Source of the DNA: Capitulum mitella
Taxonomy: Eukaryota; Arthropoda; Thecostraca; Pollicipedomorpha; Pollicipedidae
Reading direction: 5' to 3'
NCBI GenBank assembly: GCA_030062745.1
Contig: CP099841.1
Coordinates: forward strand, 22,509,398 to 22,573,397
Length of the DNA stretch: 64,000 nucleotides
The position numbers were made by a program, and so were the translations under genes. The notes under the pieces are model-generated. The model saw only the letters and a program-made list of their open reading frames with translations, was not told where the DNA came from and did not search any database. Of this stretch, positions 44,624-57,600 are shown one piece after another. Numbering within the stretch: position 1 is the stretch's first letter; every line of letters begins with the position of its first letter.

Positions 44624-47600
44624 AATGACTGTTTGTCTCTGCCGGTCACTGAGCTGGTGTAGGTTGGATTTTCCTCAAACGCAGCAGACTTTGGAGCAGG
44701 CGGGCAACAGTTCTTGAAGGTTCAGAATGCCGGCCATTTCACTGTATGATGGTAATTTGCATTGCCAAGAAACGACGAAGTGTATGCTGTCAATCATTGT
44801 CATCTTTCAATTTCGCAACAGACCGTTTCGTAAAAAATTTTTCGAAAGCCGCTTTTCACGTGCTTTCACATTTTTTTACACCTTACCGACTGGAAGGTCC
44901 CTCCATCCACACTGTGAGACCTTCAGGCAGATATTACATGACCAGAAAAGGCCAGACCTCGGGGCAGGAGCCCTGGTGTTCACGATTCGTCCGATAGCGA
45001 TTCGTTGCCACGCGTGATGTAGCGTGCGGTCAATAAACGGACATACGTGGATAAAAACTACAGGATCTATGGTTTGCAGTTTCGATGAGACAGTCTGATT
45101 AATATTCATTGATACTCTAATATGATCATTAAAAACCAAACAAACCAAAAAACTACAGGCAATATCAGCAGCAATTAATATATGAATAAACAGCCTAAAT
45201 ACGTCGAATATCAAGGAATGATTATTTCATTGTTTTGTAACCCAGCTAAAACATAATACGTAGCGAAACAGTCTCTTTTTTCGAAGACTATGGGTTGTAA
45301 TAAACTTTTCAAGCGGCATGGCATGCCTACGAAAAGCAAAAACAATCGTGCATCAACAGTAATAAAAGATAAAAGCCTACGCAGGACAACATTCAACATA
45401 CCATAACTTTTATTAATCTTTTCAAAATGTTGGGTACACTTCTATTTTAAAGTGCTCATGTTGCTGTAGGAGAACGGGATATTGTATATATTTAAGACAC
45501 TATTGCCAGAAAAATGTTCAACTGATGTGATCAGTCTAAAGAAAGGCTATTGTTCACATTTACTAATTTTACTGGAAGTAGAGACAACACGAACTGACAT
45601 TACCAGATCTTCCATTCCTAAATAAAAAGCAGGACATTGTGAGGAGATTGTCACTTCTAGTCGTTTCGTCGGAACGCCGACCAGTGCTAAAATCACACAT
45701 TTACGGGACCATTAACTGCATTAACGTTTGAGGTGCAGGGAGCCATGCATTCTCCGGCGTTGAATGTTAGGGCACAGGCTTGCATGGGACGCTTTTATTA
45801 CGCCTGACGGTTGTTGACGGACAAGGACTTCCCCGGTAACTGACTAACATCTATTCAAAATCTTCAATGGTGTGATATTTCATATAATTATTTCTTTCTC
45901 CAGACACGTCCGGAAAAGTCATTATTTCGACGGATAACTTTAAGGGAGGGATTCCCTTCCTTGGACGCATTATCGTGGTGGTTTTCTGGCAGTCGACAGC
46001 CGTATATGATTTTCCTTTTTTTAACCGTGGATTTGAAGGTGAGTACCTCAGCAGCTCATACTTATGAGTAAAATGCGGGCAGCCAACATGCAGGCAGCAA
46101 CCAGAAAAAATCACCAACGTCTGCGGCCTTGGCGACACGTTTCCTGTTCAAGGCAGAGCATGACTCGTGGCGGAAAAAGCCAATGCTAAGAAATTTGAAG
46201 ACAGAAATCGGTTAAACATTGGCCAAAAGAACCTCACCATAGCTATAGAACATTACTGTAGCAATGGCATATTCACATCAAGTACGGCACAGAAAGGAGC
46301 AAAAGAAGTCAACGTAGAAACCCTTCTGCCTGCACGCCGTCGTCAATTGGGCCACACAGGCGAGTGGTTTCCTCAGAGTCCGGCGCGTCAGTCCACCGAA
46401 CTGGCAAACAGACCTTGCGCCCTGGAGACGCAAGCAATATTGTCCGACGAGTTTCCATGTGTGCCACATTTCTGCGAGGAACTTCACGAGGCGGAAGTCT
46501 GCTCATCCAAAACACAATGTATTTCAAGCACGTTTTGTGGAATGCGAGTAAGGATTCTGAACTAGCGCCAAAGGTCTACTTATAGACGTAATTATGGTTA
46601 TTCGGCATCAGTTAATTAATCAATAGATCAGCAATTAATTCATGTGGATGCAGTTCATAATGGTATCAGATCTTCATAATGATATCATATTCATAATGAT
46701 AGCTGTAACTTACAGAGGTCCGACCATTTTCCATTAATTAAGAATCAGTTATGATACCACACTGCCTGCAGTAATATGCTTCCATCTAAAAGCTCAGTGT
46801 ACTTTTGCGCTGTCCGCTAGGCAAGCCATTTAGAGCTGAAATCGCAAAGTTAGTGAAAGTGCCTCAGTGCCTTTAGACAATGGGGCCATTTCTATCAATA
46901 CCAAGTCAGTGCTCTGGAACTGGCTTTAATGGCTGCTGTCACATTTTCAGCATGCGAACTTTACAAATTTGAAACAAACTACGACCATTTTCTGCCAGTA
47001 TGGGTATTGCAGGACGTTAAAAACGACAGTGAAATAACATTTCCTTGGCAATTTCATTACCGACTTCACGGTTAATGCCTACAAGACCAGGCGTACGCTG
47101 CGCAAAGCGGCTGAGCTTCTGATTCATTAGAATCATTGCAACTACATTTTGCTGAGAATTGCTGGGAAAAACGTCATACATCCCTAACAAATGTGAATGT
47201 TGTTATTGCAGTTATCTACTGCAGGGGCGTTATGGACTGACATATCCTTGCATGCATAATGCGAAAAAAACTCCACTAATTTTGATGTAGTGTTACGTCT
47301 GTTCACGTTTGGAGACATTAAGCAACAAATATCGACGCAAATGAGGGCTTCAGAGACATAATTTCTTGCCGCTCCGAACATGAGTCATTCCTTTGGGAAC
47401 AGGCGGTATTGTCAGCGGCAGAATGGTCAGCAGCACGTGACCCGGTGGCGGTCACCATGCCTCAGTGCTGTCTATGGTTGGTAACCCGTGCAGGTCTCCA
47501 TGCCTCAGTGTCGTCAAAAACACCTGACCCGATGAGCAGCCGCTCTTCTGCTATGACTGGACGGCCGTCTGCGACGAAAAGGATCGATCCAGTCGTGCGG

Positions 47601-48399
47601 CAATGTCCAACGCGGACCAGAGAAGATGGACTGCTAAGGGCGTGGAAACTCTTCCTCAGTTGGGGGGGAAGACAAACAAGCATTGTGGGCCCATTCTTTC
47701 CAGCCAACGCCCATAGGATCAATGCTAAATTTCAAGAAAGTTGGGAGGGGCGGTTTGTCCTGCCCATCCTGCCCCCCCCCCCTTCAGCTTTCCGCGCCCT
47801 TACGGATGGCACTGTGGCTTCTTCAGCTGTCGCCCGATCCATTCAAAGAGATGTTCGTCGGTATATGCCTTACGACGGCACCTGGCGCGTTCCGACGTTG
47901 CCATAACAGATTCTATGTAATTCGCGGAAGACCTCTGGAATGTAAACAATTAGGGTCATTGCTTTGCTTTGAGGAAGATCAGTTCCGCATAGACCGTAAG
48001 ACAAAAAAAGATGAAAAGATTGGCGTCGGCGCAACGCAGGCTGTACGAAGATGATTACAAAGGTAAGTGCAGGGATCAGGAGCGGGTCCAGGATTTCGCC
48101 AAGGGGGAGCGAATGCTCAGCGCGGTGCCCCCTGCAGGGCAGGCCCCCTTTTTTCCTCAGATATGAAAAAACGTTGATCTTCTTGGGTCCAGAGGGAAAT
48201 ATTTGGTGTAATTTTGCGTTTTGTTTTTTACCATACAAAGTAACCGAAAGAATCAAGCGTTTCGCGCTATTTAAGAAAGTTTTGCATTTCTTCCCGTACA
48301 AAGTGGCAGAAATGTGGCAAAACGGGCTGGATTTTAGCCGGCTGTGTCTCTCTCTGTTTAAAATGTCGTGTCTGTATCTGATTCAGGAACCCTTCTGCC
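44624..48399. other. Intergenic region without a recognisable gene
   Basis: AT-rich sequence. Two open frames (46167-46565 and 47409-47906, plus strand) are long for the region but show no domain, no good splice context and repeat-like codon content, so they are not called as genes. Confidence 0.5.
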
Positions 48400-51240
48400 C
48401 TTTAGTAGTTTCTGGAGACATTTTGTCAGCTTGGGTTAGGTTTACTCTTACACTTACAGGGGCACATTTGGTGATCTCGGGCCGTCTGCCGAGTCAGGAA
48501 CTTCTACAGTGGTCTCAGGTTCCTTTAACAGTTCCACGTGTCCCTCGGGACGTCTCAGGCGTTCCTTTGGCAGTTTCAGGGGAACCTCGGGCAGTTTCAT
48601 GGACCCATCTGACAGTTTCAGTGGCACTTCAGCCATCTCGGGTTCCTTCCTGTCGTCCCTGAGAAATTTTTGCCGTCTAAGGAGCCTCTCAGGCGGTAAC
48701 AAGGGCCCTCTATGTGTCTCTATCTGCCGGGACAGAGGCGTCTCTGGCAATGGTCTAGGTCCTTTGACCGTTTCAGGAGCTGTCTGGACGACTCAAGATC
48801 TAGTAGTTTCAGGGGTCCCTCTGGTAGTCCCAGGGACTCCTATGGCTAGAGACTTCTTGTTAACACTCTCAAATTCCCCTCTCTAGCAGTCCTAGTTTGG
48901 ACTGCTAAAGACCCTTTATTGTCTTAGGTGCCCTTCTTGTCGTCTCTAGGAAAATTTTTGCCGTCTCTGAGAGTTATGAAGGGGCATTTTGGCGATTTCG
49001 GGACCCCTGTGCAGTGTCATGGGCCCTCTGAACGTCTCCGCTGGTCTCCGTGGCTGTATCAGGGGTTTTCCTGTGTTACATGGGCTATATTTGGCAGTCT
49101 AAGGGTCCCTCTAGCAGTATCAAGAGCATTTGGTATCGCTTCAAGGGCTTCACCGGCAGTCTCAGGGGGACCCTTTCGGTGCCTGAAGCTCACCTAACAC
49201 CCTCGGGGACCCTCTGGCCATCCAGGGCCACCATACCATTTCGAGATCCTCTTATCGCCTTGCCTCGCAAGGGGCCTCCAACCTTCTTGCTAGTCTCAGG
49301 GGCCATCTGCCGTGTAGGGGCTCATCATGCCAACTCAGGACCCACTTGACCTTCCCGGGACTCCCTGACTGCAACAGAAATCCCTCAGATTTTCAAAAAA
49401 CGGCGTAACACATTTGGGCCTCTTTCAGGGTTGAAAAGATCACCGATGAATCTCCGGTCAGGGCGTCTCTCTGGCTGGCCAGAGCCTCGTTATGCCGTAC
49501 TAGGCACCCTCTAAATTTCTTGCCGTCTCAGGGGCACCTCTAACACTTTTAGCGGTCACGGATCCTTGCCCTGTTGGGGTCCTTCTTAACCCTATTCCCG
49601 GCAGGGGGGGGGCGGAATCCGCCCCCCCCCCTCGGGTTTTTTGCTTGCCAATTCCAGGCTTTTTAACGCAGCTTCACGAAACTTGGTGACTTTTCCTAGC
49701 TATTCCTTCTACGCGCCGTGACAAAATTTCGAAATTCTATTTTGCTCAGGAGCGGAGCCAGGCAACGTTTTTGGGAGGCACCTCAGGTCATTTTTGGCAC
49801 TGTTGAGGGTAAAAGGAAAATGTCTGCCAAAAACAGAGTTTTTAAGATAGAACTTAAAACTTTATATGAATGTATAGCTAAATAGTTGGGCAATGTGCAT
49901 ATGTAATTTTGTTTATCTGAGGTCACTTTACAAGGTCAGGTCAAGGTCAAAAGTCAAAATTTGTTTTTTCGCAATAATTTCGGCGCTATTTTTTCAAATG
50001 CCAAACCCGGAATATATATGACGTAGAAAGATGCCCTCTACTTGTGTATCAAGTTTCAGCTTGATATCAGGTCGGGTCACGGAGCTATGACCTAAAATGT
50101 CAGTGCGCGTACCTTATATCGCAAAAGCCAAAAAATGAATTTTTTGGAATAGAGTGAATTTAATCGATTAAAAACGTCTACAGATAATCTTGAATGCACA
50201 CGGCATCATTCCAGGTGACCCCAAGGTCACTGGAGGTCATTTAAGGTCAAAGGTCACAAGTTGATCTGAAGAACGTGTGACCATGACAGTTACCCCTTTT
50301 TTATGTCCCTGGCACCGCCTATGCTAACATTATACAAACATTGTAATGCGATTTGTACTTCTTTAGCATAACATGACTAGCAGAAGCTAAAAAAGTGTTT
50401 TGGCCTCTTTTGTTCATTCCGTTATTAGAAAACTAATCCCTATTTTTAAAACCCTGTGAGCGCCCATGAATTTTCTCAAAATTTCAAATTTGCATACCCA
50501 TGGTAAAAGCCCTATCCATAATCTCTCGATTCATGCCAGTTTCATCGAAATCGGTCCATAAACAAGGGAGTTATAAGAAGTCAAAAAGTACCCCCCATTT
50601 TGACATTTTTGCCCCCCTATATCCACAAATTTCAAAATTTTGAAAATTTCTTTTTGTAAAAATGTAGTTCACGTCACGGCAAATCGATTGCCGTTTGTTG
50701 CGATAAAATCGGACAAGTAGTTCTCGAGATCTCAGGGGGGGGCCGAATCCGCCCCCCCTGCCGGGAATCGGCCATACCGTCTAGCCCTCCGGGAATAGGG
50801 TTAAGGTCCCAGGAACACTTTCATCATAGGGGCCATCTTGCCATCTCAGGGTCTCAGTAACCATCCCCTGATTCGGAACTGATCCGTGATCCGTGAAACG
50901 GTCAGATACCTTCAGCTTTTCACCCAGGTCCGTGAAATCCATCTGGGGCCCCGATGCCGTTCTAGGGACTTGGTCCTCATTTTGGCCGTCCCAGGGGCCC
51001 TGTCACCCTTCTGGCGGTCTGAGAGTCAGTCTGCCGTGTTGGGGCCTTGTTGTGGTCTCAGGGGCCCATCTACGCGTCTCGGGGGTCATCTAACCATCCC
51101 AGGAGCCCCTTCATTGTATCAAGAACCCGACACGTTTTGACAAAGTCCCGTGAAACTCATACGGAGCCCCGAAGGGGCCCCTTTTGAATCTCGGAAAGGC
51201 TCTTCGGAGCCCATCTCGTGGGGCCCATTCTCAGGCCTGG
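48400..51240. repeat. Degenerate array of about 20-bp period, split by a TTAA element
   Basis: Units resembling CAGTTTCAGGGGCCCTCTGG recur roughly every 20-22 bp from about 48400 to 49580 and from 50805 to about 51240. The element at 49586-50804 separates the halves. The units resemble those of the 16.8-18.8 kb array (shared GTTTCA core). Confidence 0.65.
49586..50804. mobile_element. Family 2 element copy 2, inverted relative to copy 1
   Basis: It runs TTAACCCTATTCCCGG to CCGGGAATAGGGTTAA with duplicated TTAA, and the interior is collinear with the reverse complement of 34863-36074. The length is 1219 bp. The flanks GGGGTCCTTC and GGTCCCAGGA continue the same degenerate repeat, which shows insertion into it. 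Confidence 0.9.
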
Positions 51241-51764
51241 GGGGGGGGGGGGCGATGCCCTCGTCCCCACATGGATCCGCGCCAGGTAGGGATAGTTAAA
51301 GTTCTTCCAAAAAGGATCGCAATCCAATCCAAAAATCTCAGCACCAAAAGAAACACAGACTTGTCTCATATCCCACAAAACCGAAAGGATTGCAATCCAG
51401 CCCAAACTCATTCTGCAATCCTTTCACTGAGCAGTCAATTTTCGCTGAAACAACCACGGCAATGAGCACCACGGTGTTTATTATTTGTGATGGGGGAGTG
51501 AGTGTCACATATCGCACCATAAACTTTCACTCTTTTGTAAAGTTGTGCTTAGTGAGGAGCACTTAATAACTAAACATTGGGCAGGACATTGCCTCATATC
51601 CCTCTTACCTTCTAATCAGGCAGTTTGTTTCAATTCAGGAAAAATACGTTGCGGCCAACTATTACCTTCTTAAATACTTGGGATCTGAAGGGGCGGGGGG
51701 GGGGGGCAGAAGAGACGTGTCCCGCAGATTATGATGATGGAAACAATCCCGCCAACTTTTGGCA

Positions 51765-51935
51765 ATGCCTGCCAGCACGGCCTTCTCCGAGAGAGGTTTC
51801 TCTGCTCTGAAGCGCCTTAAAACCTCGTTACGCAGCACCACTGGCCAATGCTGGCTGAACTCTCTGGCTGTGGTCCGTGACGTAGCCAGGAAAGAGAGAA
51901 TTCTTTCTCTCTCGGAGAAAGAGAATTCAAATTAA
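51765..51935 (+). pseudogene. hAT transposase C-terminal remnant
   Basis: A 56-codon frame reads MPASTAFSERGFSALKRLKT, then SLRSTTGQCWLNSLAVV and a charged end before TAA. ER(G/S)FSALKRLKT.LRST and LNSLA(V/L) are the conserved core of the hAT dimerisation domain. The rest of the transposase is absent upstream, where the frame is lost within a G-run region, so this is a decayed fragment. Confidence 0.75.
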
Positions 51936-54285
51936 GCCCCCAACCATCCCCAGATTAGGGAAACGTCCCAAGTTCTGTCCATTTTATTTTCACGGTTCCC
52001 TAAGAATCATGCAAAATATATAATAAATAACTGTTCCTGTGGTGTTACATAGACCATCCCACGTGACAAGATGACTGAGTGGAAGAGCTCTCGCCAGTCT
52101 TGGAAGTAGGCCGGGTTTGGTTTCAGATCGTTGGGTCGGGTTTTGTTACTATTCCTGTGTGCTTTTTTGCTTCCGCCCCTTTTTCTTATTTTTCACTGGC
52201 ATTCATTAACCTTCAGCTTGGCAGGCCCACGAACTCCGCGCAGGAGCAGGTCCGCGATCGCCGGGCAGTCGGCTTCCCGACTCGTTCTCGTGCGCGTCCG
52301 ATCAGAGCTACTCTCTGACCTGCGTGGGGTAAGACACTGTCCACTTTCACGACCACGGTTACTGCACACCCGCAGATCGAGAGCAATTCAACCCGAAGAT
52401 CGTGAGCAGGTATGCTCACAGCTCCAGCTTGAACAGGTCAAGCTATCGAAGTTGCTCCACTGTTGGACAGTAGAACATCCGCCCAAGGACAGGACCTTCA
52501 ATTGACCTTGGTATTATTTTCGCGGCTCAGCGGAAATATCCTTAAAATAAAATGGAGCATCTTTAAGGCCGCTGGTTGATCTTACTTTCCTTAACTCTTC
52601 CCCTAAACGGGGGAAGAGGAAGGAACGTTTCGACGTCCTCTAAGGGCTTTGGGTGATAAAAAAAAACAGTTTGCCCAGCGCGCTGAAAGTTGTAGTTCCT
52701 TTTCTACGTCCCTTGCGCATGCCCTGTAGAGATTTCGACTTCCGAACCTGTCAGGACATTGACCTAGATCACATAAAAGAGGTCAATCTCCGATTACTCA
52801 AAAAAGTATTATACGAACCACGGCGTGGAATTGATCGATCTGAAACTTTCAGGGATAGTAGTTGAAAGCATTTTTAAGAATTCTGCTATCTTGAATTTAC
52901 TGCCAAAACCAAGGTCAATGACCTGATGTCAGCTTAATTTCCGAGCTGTTTCCCTATTTCTAGTGGTTTTGAACCGTTTCTTTGGCTTGTTGGTGCCTAA
53001 AATGCATTCGTGGGACAAGGACGATAAATGATGTTGATGTACATGAAGCTCAGGTCACATTCGGGTGAACTAGCGAAAAGGAGTCTAAAACCCCGTTTGA
53101 TGAACCTTGGGATAAAAATGGGTGACGAAGTCGGTTTTGCAGTCCAGAATTGCACCAAGACGTTTCCAAGCTGTGAGATTACCTGCGATTACAAATGGTA
53201 TTCACCTGGGGTAATTCCAGGTCGACGCGGTAGAATTTGAATTAATATCCAGATGTGCAGCTTTATGTCTGTTGTTTATTTCATGAGACGACAACAGATC
53301 TAGGCACAAAAAGATGAAAGCCAAGTGTACTTCAAATCCAGTCATGGTCCTACGTTAGGTCAGGGCATATGACCAGTTTTATAAAGAACCCTGTTGATAA
53401 CGGTTGTGGAACCCAAGAAGTTTCCACCAAAAGGTGCTCCTTGCCCTTTCGTTTGCATTGCTACCGATCCTCGACAGAGCATGGAATAAAGCAAAGAAAA
53501 TGTCTGAAAGTTAGGCCAGATCACATGGCCAGGTCAGGTCACGCTGGGTCATGGGTGTTCTATAACGTCAGTATTTCAAGAGTGTTGGTACGAGTCATTT
53601 CTACTGTTTCTACCGGAAGCATGCATGAACAACATCTCTCCAGCAAAGTGAAAAAGCCTCACAAAATCGCGAAATGAAAAATGAAATTATATTAGGTCAC
53701 CTGATGAGATATGCAGTAACATGCATGCTATAAATTATATATCACCGTAGTGTGAATTCCATTAGTTTTCCATTGATATGTTCAGAAGTGCTCCGGCGTT
53801 GTTATGAGTGGAGCTAAGAAAGCCCTCTAAAAAAGCCCGTTTTTACCTATTTAGATCCAAAAACTGCGTTATCTTTCCAAATTTTCCGAAATGTTTAAGT
53901 GCTTTGGAATGAACTCATGGCGAAATTTCCGATGTTATAGGTTTCATTTTTCTCCGACGCTTCGTTCACGAGATAGTCCAAACGTGTCCTACCCGGGTTC
54001 CTGCCGCCCAAATCAGGCTGCCGATTGGGCGATGGTAAGTAAGATTAGAGCTTCCGCCAGATCGCGACATTTCACTGCAGGATAGGTGAGCCCAGTCCTC
54101 GTCAATGCGAGCATAACAAGAAAATCGGACCGCCGCTCCCTTTGGTTGATGGCTGTCAGCCCTGGTCACGGCCTTGGCCACGCCTGCATCAGGGCCGAGG
54201 CCGTCACCACGGTGGCCACCCTGGACCCGCCGCCGCCGTCGGCCGGCCGGGGGTCCAGTCAGCCGAGGTGCGCCGACGAGTCACC
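51936..54285. other. Intergenic region upstream of the PAN/EB gene
   Basis: No exon is supported. Diverged repeat sequence with TGACCT/AGGTCA hexamers occupies about 52735-53560. GC content rises sharply from about 54140, consistent with a promoter or 5' UTR of the next gene. Confidence 0.5.
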
Positions 54286-54663
54286 ATGAGCGCGGCCGCA
54301 CCGTGCCGCCGGCTGATGCTGCTGCTGTCGCTGCTGCTGCTGACCACGCCAGGCGCGCGTGCCACTGTGGACCAGCACACGGCGGCCGGCCAGCACCGGG
54401 CCGGCCGGCTGCCGCTGACCGCGCTGACCACGGTGCCCAGCGGCCCGAGCATGGCCAGCCGCGCCCACTGCCTGGCGCGGTGCGCCCGCATGGCGCCCAC
54501 CTGCCTCAGCTTCAACTACGGCCAGCTGGAGCCGGGCGTGACCGGCTGCCAGCTACTGGGCGCCGCGCTCTGCCAGTCGGGCGGCGGCTCCGCCGAGCTG
54601 CAGCGTGACGCCGGCGTCACCTACTTTGACGTCTACCTCGGCACGGCCGTCCGGGACGCCGAG
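54286..54663 (+). CDS. PAN/EB gene exon 1: signal peptide and PAN-like domain
   Basis: 126 codons from ATG (context TCACCATGA) to GCCGAG|GTGAGC. The hydrophobic core is LMLLLSLLLL, with likely cleavage near GARA. Confidence 0.82.
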
Positions 54664-57600
54664 GTGAGCGCCGCGGCCGGGCTGGGCCGCACGGCTGGGC
54701 CGGACTCGGGGACCGCGACAGGGCTGAGGTCAATTCTTGGGTTTCGGCCGTCAGCCAGAATGGCCAGGCCAACTCTGGAGCTGTGGCCACGACAGGGCCG
54801 AAGTCTGGTTCTGAGAGGCGCTGGCAGAGGGTGCGGAAGATGTCAGGTCCTGGTGGGGTACGGCCCTATAATCGACCTTGGCTGCGGATGAAAAGCCAGC
54901 TGCTCATCGTGTAAAGTTGGTGGTGAACAATGGTAACGGTGCTGAAAACAAATGGAAAATGGAGCAAACAACTTTTGTACGCCGCAATCCTAGGCTTCCA
55001 ACGCTACAAAAAAAGATCTAACTTCCCGCCAACGTTTTTGCAGACAGTACATATTTTGCATTGCCGTGGCATTCTACTTGGATGATATCACACCATACAA
55101 ACATTTTGTGATTTCAGATATTTGGACCACAATATAACTAGCCCAACAAACCATGTAATGGTCATTTGCAAGTGACATGGTGTATCAGTCCCGCTTTTAT
55201 GTTGCGGCAATCTATGATCGAAATCATAATGGAGCGTTAAGTCGGTCAACCGTGGCGCTCTTGCCCGCACATGCCGTCATGGGGGAAGGGGCAAACTGAC
55301 CTCCGTCTTAAAATCGACATTAACGGTGATTATGGACTGAAAGTGGCGCCGTTAGATAATCTCTTGGTTTTTCCAAAACCACCCTCTTTGTTCTGCTTTG
55401 CTCGTTACATCTTTGGTCAAATCATATCAAACAAAAGCACGTTAGTTTTGGCGACCGTCGCTTTTTAGTCGGTCTGATGGCTTTAAGTGTCTTAGAAACT
55501 CGAGTGTAGTTCTGATATTCTACTCACAGGTACGTGATACGACGCCAAGGGAAAGGCACCCGAAAGTCACCCAAAGTCATGTCAGGTGACGGTCCTCGCT
55601 GGTGGTTAAGCGGACCGCATTCCTTGGCGTTCCACGTCCTCTCTTCCATTCATGTAATGCGTGCGAATAGAGTGAAACATTTTTAATACAGCTCTGCATT
55701 CCTGCCCAACGAACGTATTTTGAGACGTAATCTGTTCGCACACACACGTGTTGTAAAAGGATGACCGTGTGCCGTGCAGATATAACCCTGTTGCCCCGCC
55801 GCTCGTATGGGACAGCGCCGGCCGGCCGGCCTGCCGACGCGCGGATGGTGGTGGCCACCGGATATCCCAGGGAGCTACTGTCGTTTTTGAAAAATAGTAA
55901 AACAGCTTTGGAATCGTTGGCCACTTTGGAGCAAATTTCAGAAACGTAAGTTAAATTGTAAAACAATCTTCAAGAAAAATTAACTGGGGATCAAATTGAT
56001 CTCTCCACCTCACCATGCCGTGATGGTTTAACAATGAAAGAATGGACAGCAGATTACGTACTCCAAGTGCGTGGCGGATACCCCGGGACGCGTGGAAAAA
56101 GTGGTCAGGCAGGCTTCAGTGCCATATAGGCGTTAAGTAGCACATTTTAGCGCTTATGCAGTTATTTCTTGTCAACTATTTGAACAGTGCGCCACTCCCC
56201 CAGGCGGGGAGCGACACGCTGCCAGATGTGCGATAGTGTGCCGCGATGTTCAGGATCTGAGCGGCAAAATTAACAAAGGACGCTGAGCGGCAACACTTCC
56301 TGGAAACACATTGGGGAAGGGCCATTAAATGGATACAGGGTTTTCTTTTTTGAACTACATTGTAGAAACTCGCGCTAATGAATCATGGAAGCTGAATCTA
56401 ACTTCCATGGACTGCCCGTGCCGCCTGGCATGCGCGTACTGCAACATCAACTGGTATATGCCTGTCATCAGTAACAGGACCTGGTAGTTACGTACCGTGT
56501 TCTAGTCATCTTTCGTTCACCGCTTATCCCACGTACCGTTTTATGCGTGAGTTGTATTTGACATCACCGCCTTCTGATCCACGCACTGTTTTGACACCTC
56601 GACGGTGGGCTGTAATAGCCACAAGTGCTTTGTGGAGTACCCAAATATATGTCTCATTTGTTACATAAGTAGCAACTCTAAAAATGCCGCGATTTGGGCA
56701 ACTATTACTGCGTTTGAAGCCGAATTCCTGCCCAAGTTGCGGGTACGTAACAGACTAATGAAACGCAAAGTATGCCAAGCTGGAGTGCTGCGCGACTAAT
56801 AAACATACCATAGGTATGACGTCATGATGAAGGCTGTCTTGAGAAAATCGGTTCCCCTCCGTTCAATGCTACCGGACGGAGTCGTATATTTTTTTGTAGT
56901 TCTGAGTTTTCACAAAAAAGAAGTCTCAAACGTCCTGGAACACCTACTCTTACAGAAACAAGGAGAAAAGTATGCTACTACGAAAGTTGTTTGTCGGAGC
57001 TCTAATGGCAATCTGCTTTGGTTATCGCGACAACTTTCGCCACAGATGGCTGCTTAATCTCACTTAAGAAATGTCTCAAGTTTGGAAGAGAATTTGCATG
57101 TGCTGGTTGTGCAGTATTCCTCTACATCTTTGGGTCAAGAACGTCTCACGTCTCAAGGCAGCAAAATGATTCTGTTCAAGCGATGAAAATTTCAAACATG
57201 TCCTCACAATGCAAGTACCAGTCTCAGAACGACGTGATCTCCGAAATGGAACAGAAAGCCTAAAGTTCGCAAGAACTAGATTCCTTGCATGCAACCACCA
57301 ATGCATGTAGACATATTCAGCACCTCTGACACTTCGCGATGTTCGTGCGTCATTCGCAATGATGTATTTTGTCCGACTTGCAGGACAAACCAGTTTCATT
57401 TGCAATTTTTACGCCGACAATTTACACGCTTAATTTCGTATATGGCGGCGTCGGCTGCGATGGCGTATCGCCGCCGACGTTTGCCGCGGTATCTGTTTGC
57501 CATCCTTCCTCGGCCCTGTAAAGTAAGACATGGCCGACTGGGGCCAGGCGGCCCGTGTGACATCACCTGCTATGGTCGGCCTGCCGACTGTCACGTCATC

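Noticed and set aside
46167-46565. 132-codon plus-strand open frame
   Set aside because: No recognisable domain, no clear promoter or splice sites, and the opposite strand is also open. Likely chance or an old repeat.
47409-47906. 165-codon plus-strand open frame
   Set aside because: Includes a run of Pro codons from a C-tract, shows no family features, and has a competing open frame on the minus strand.
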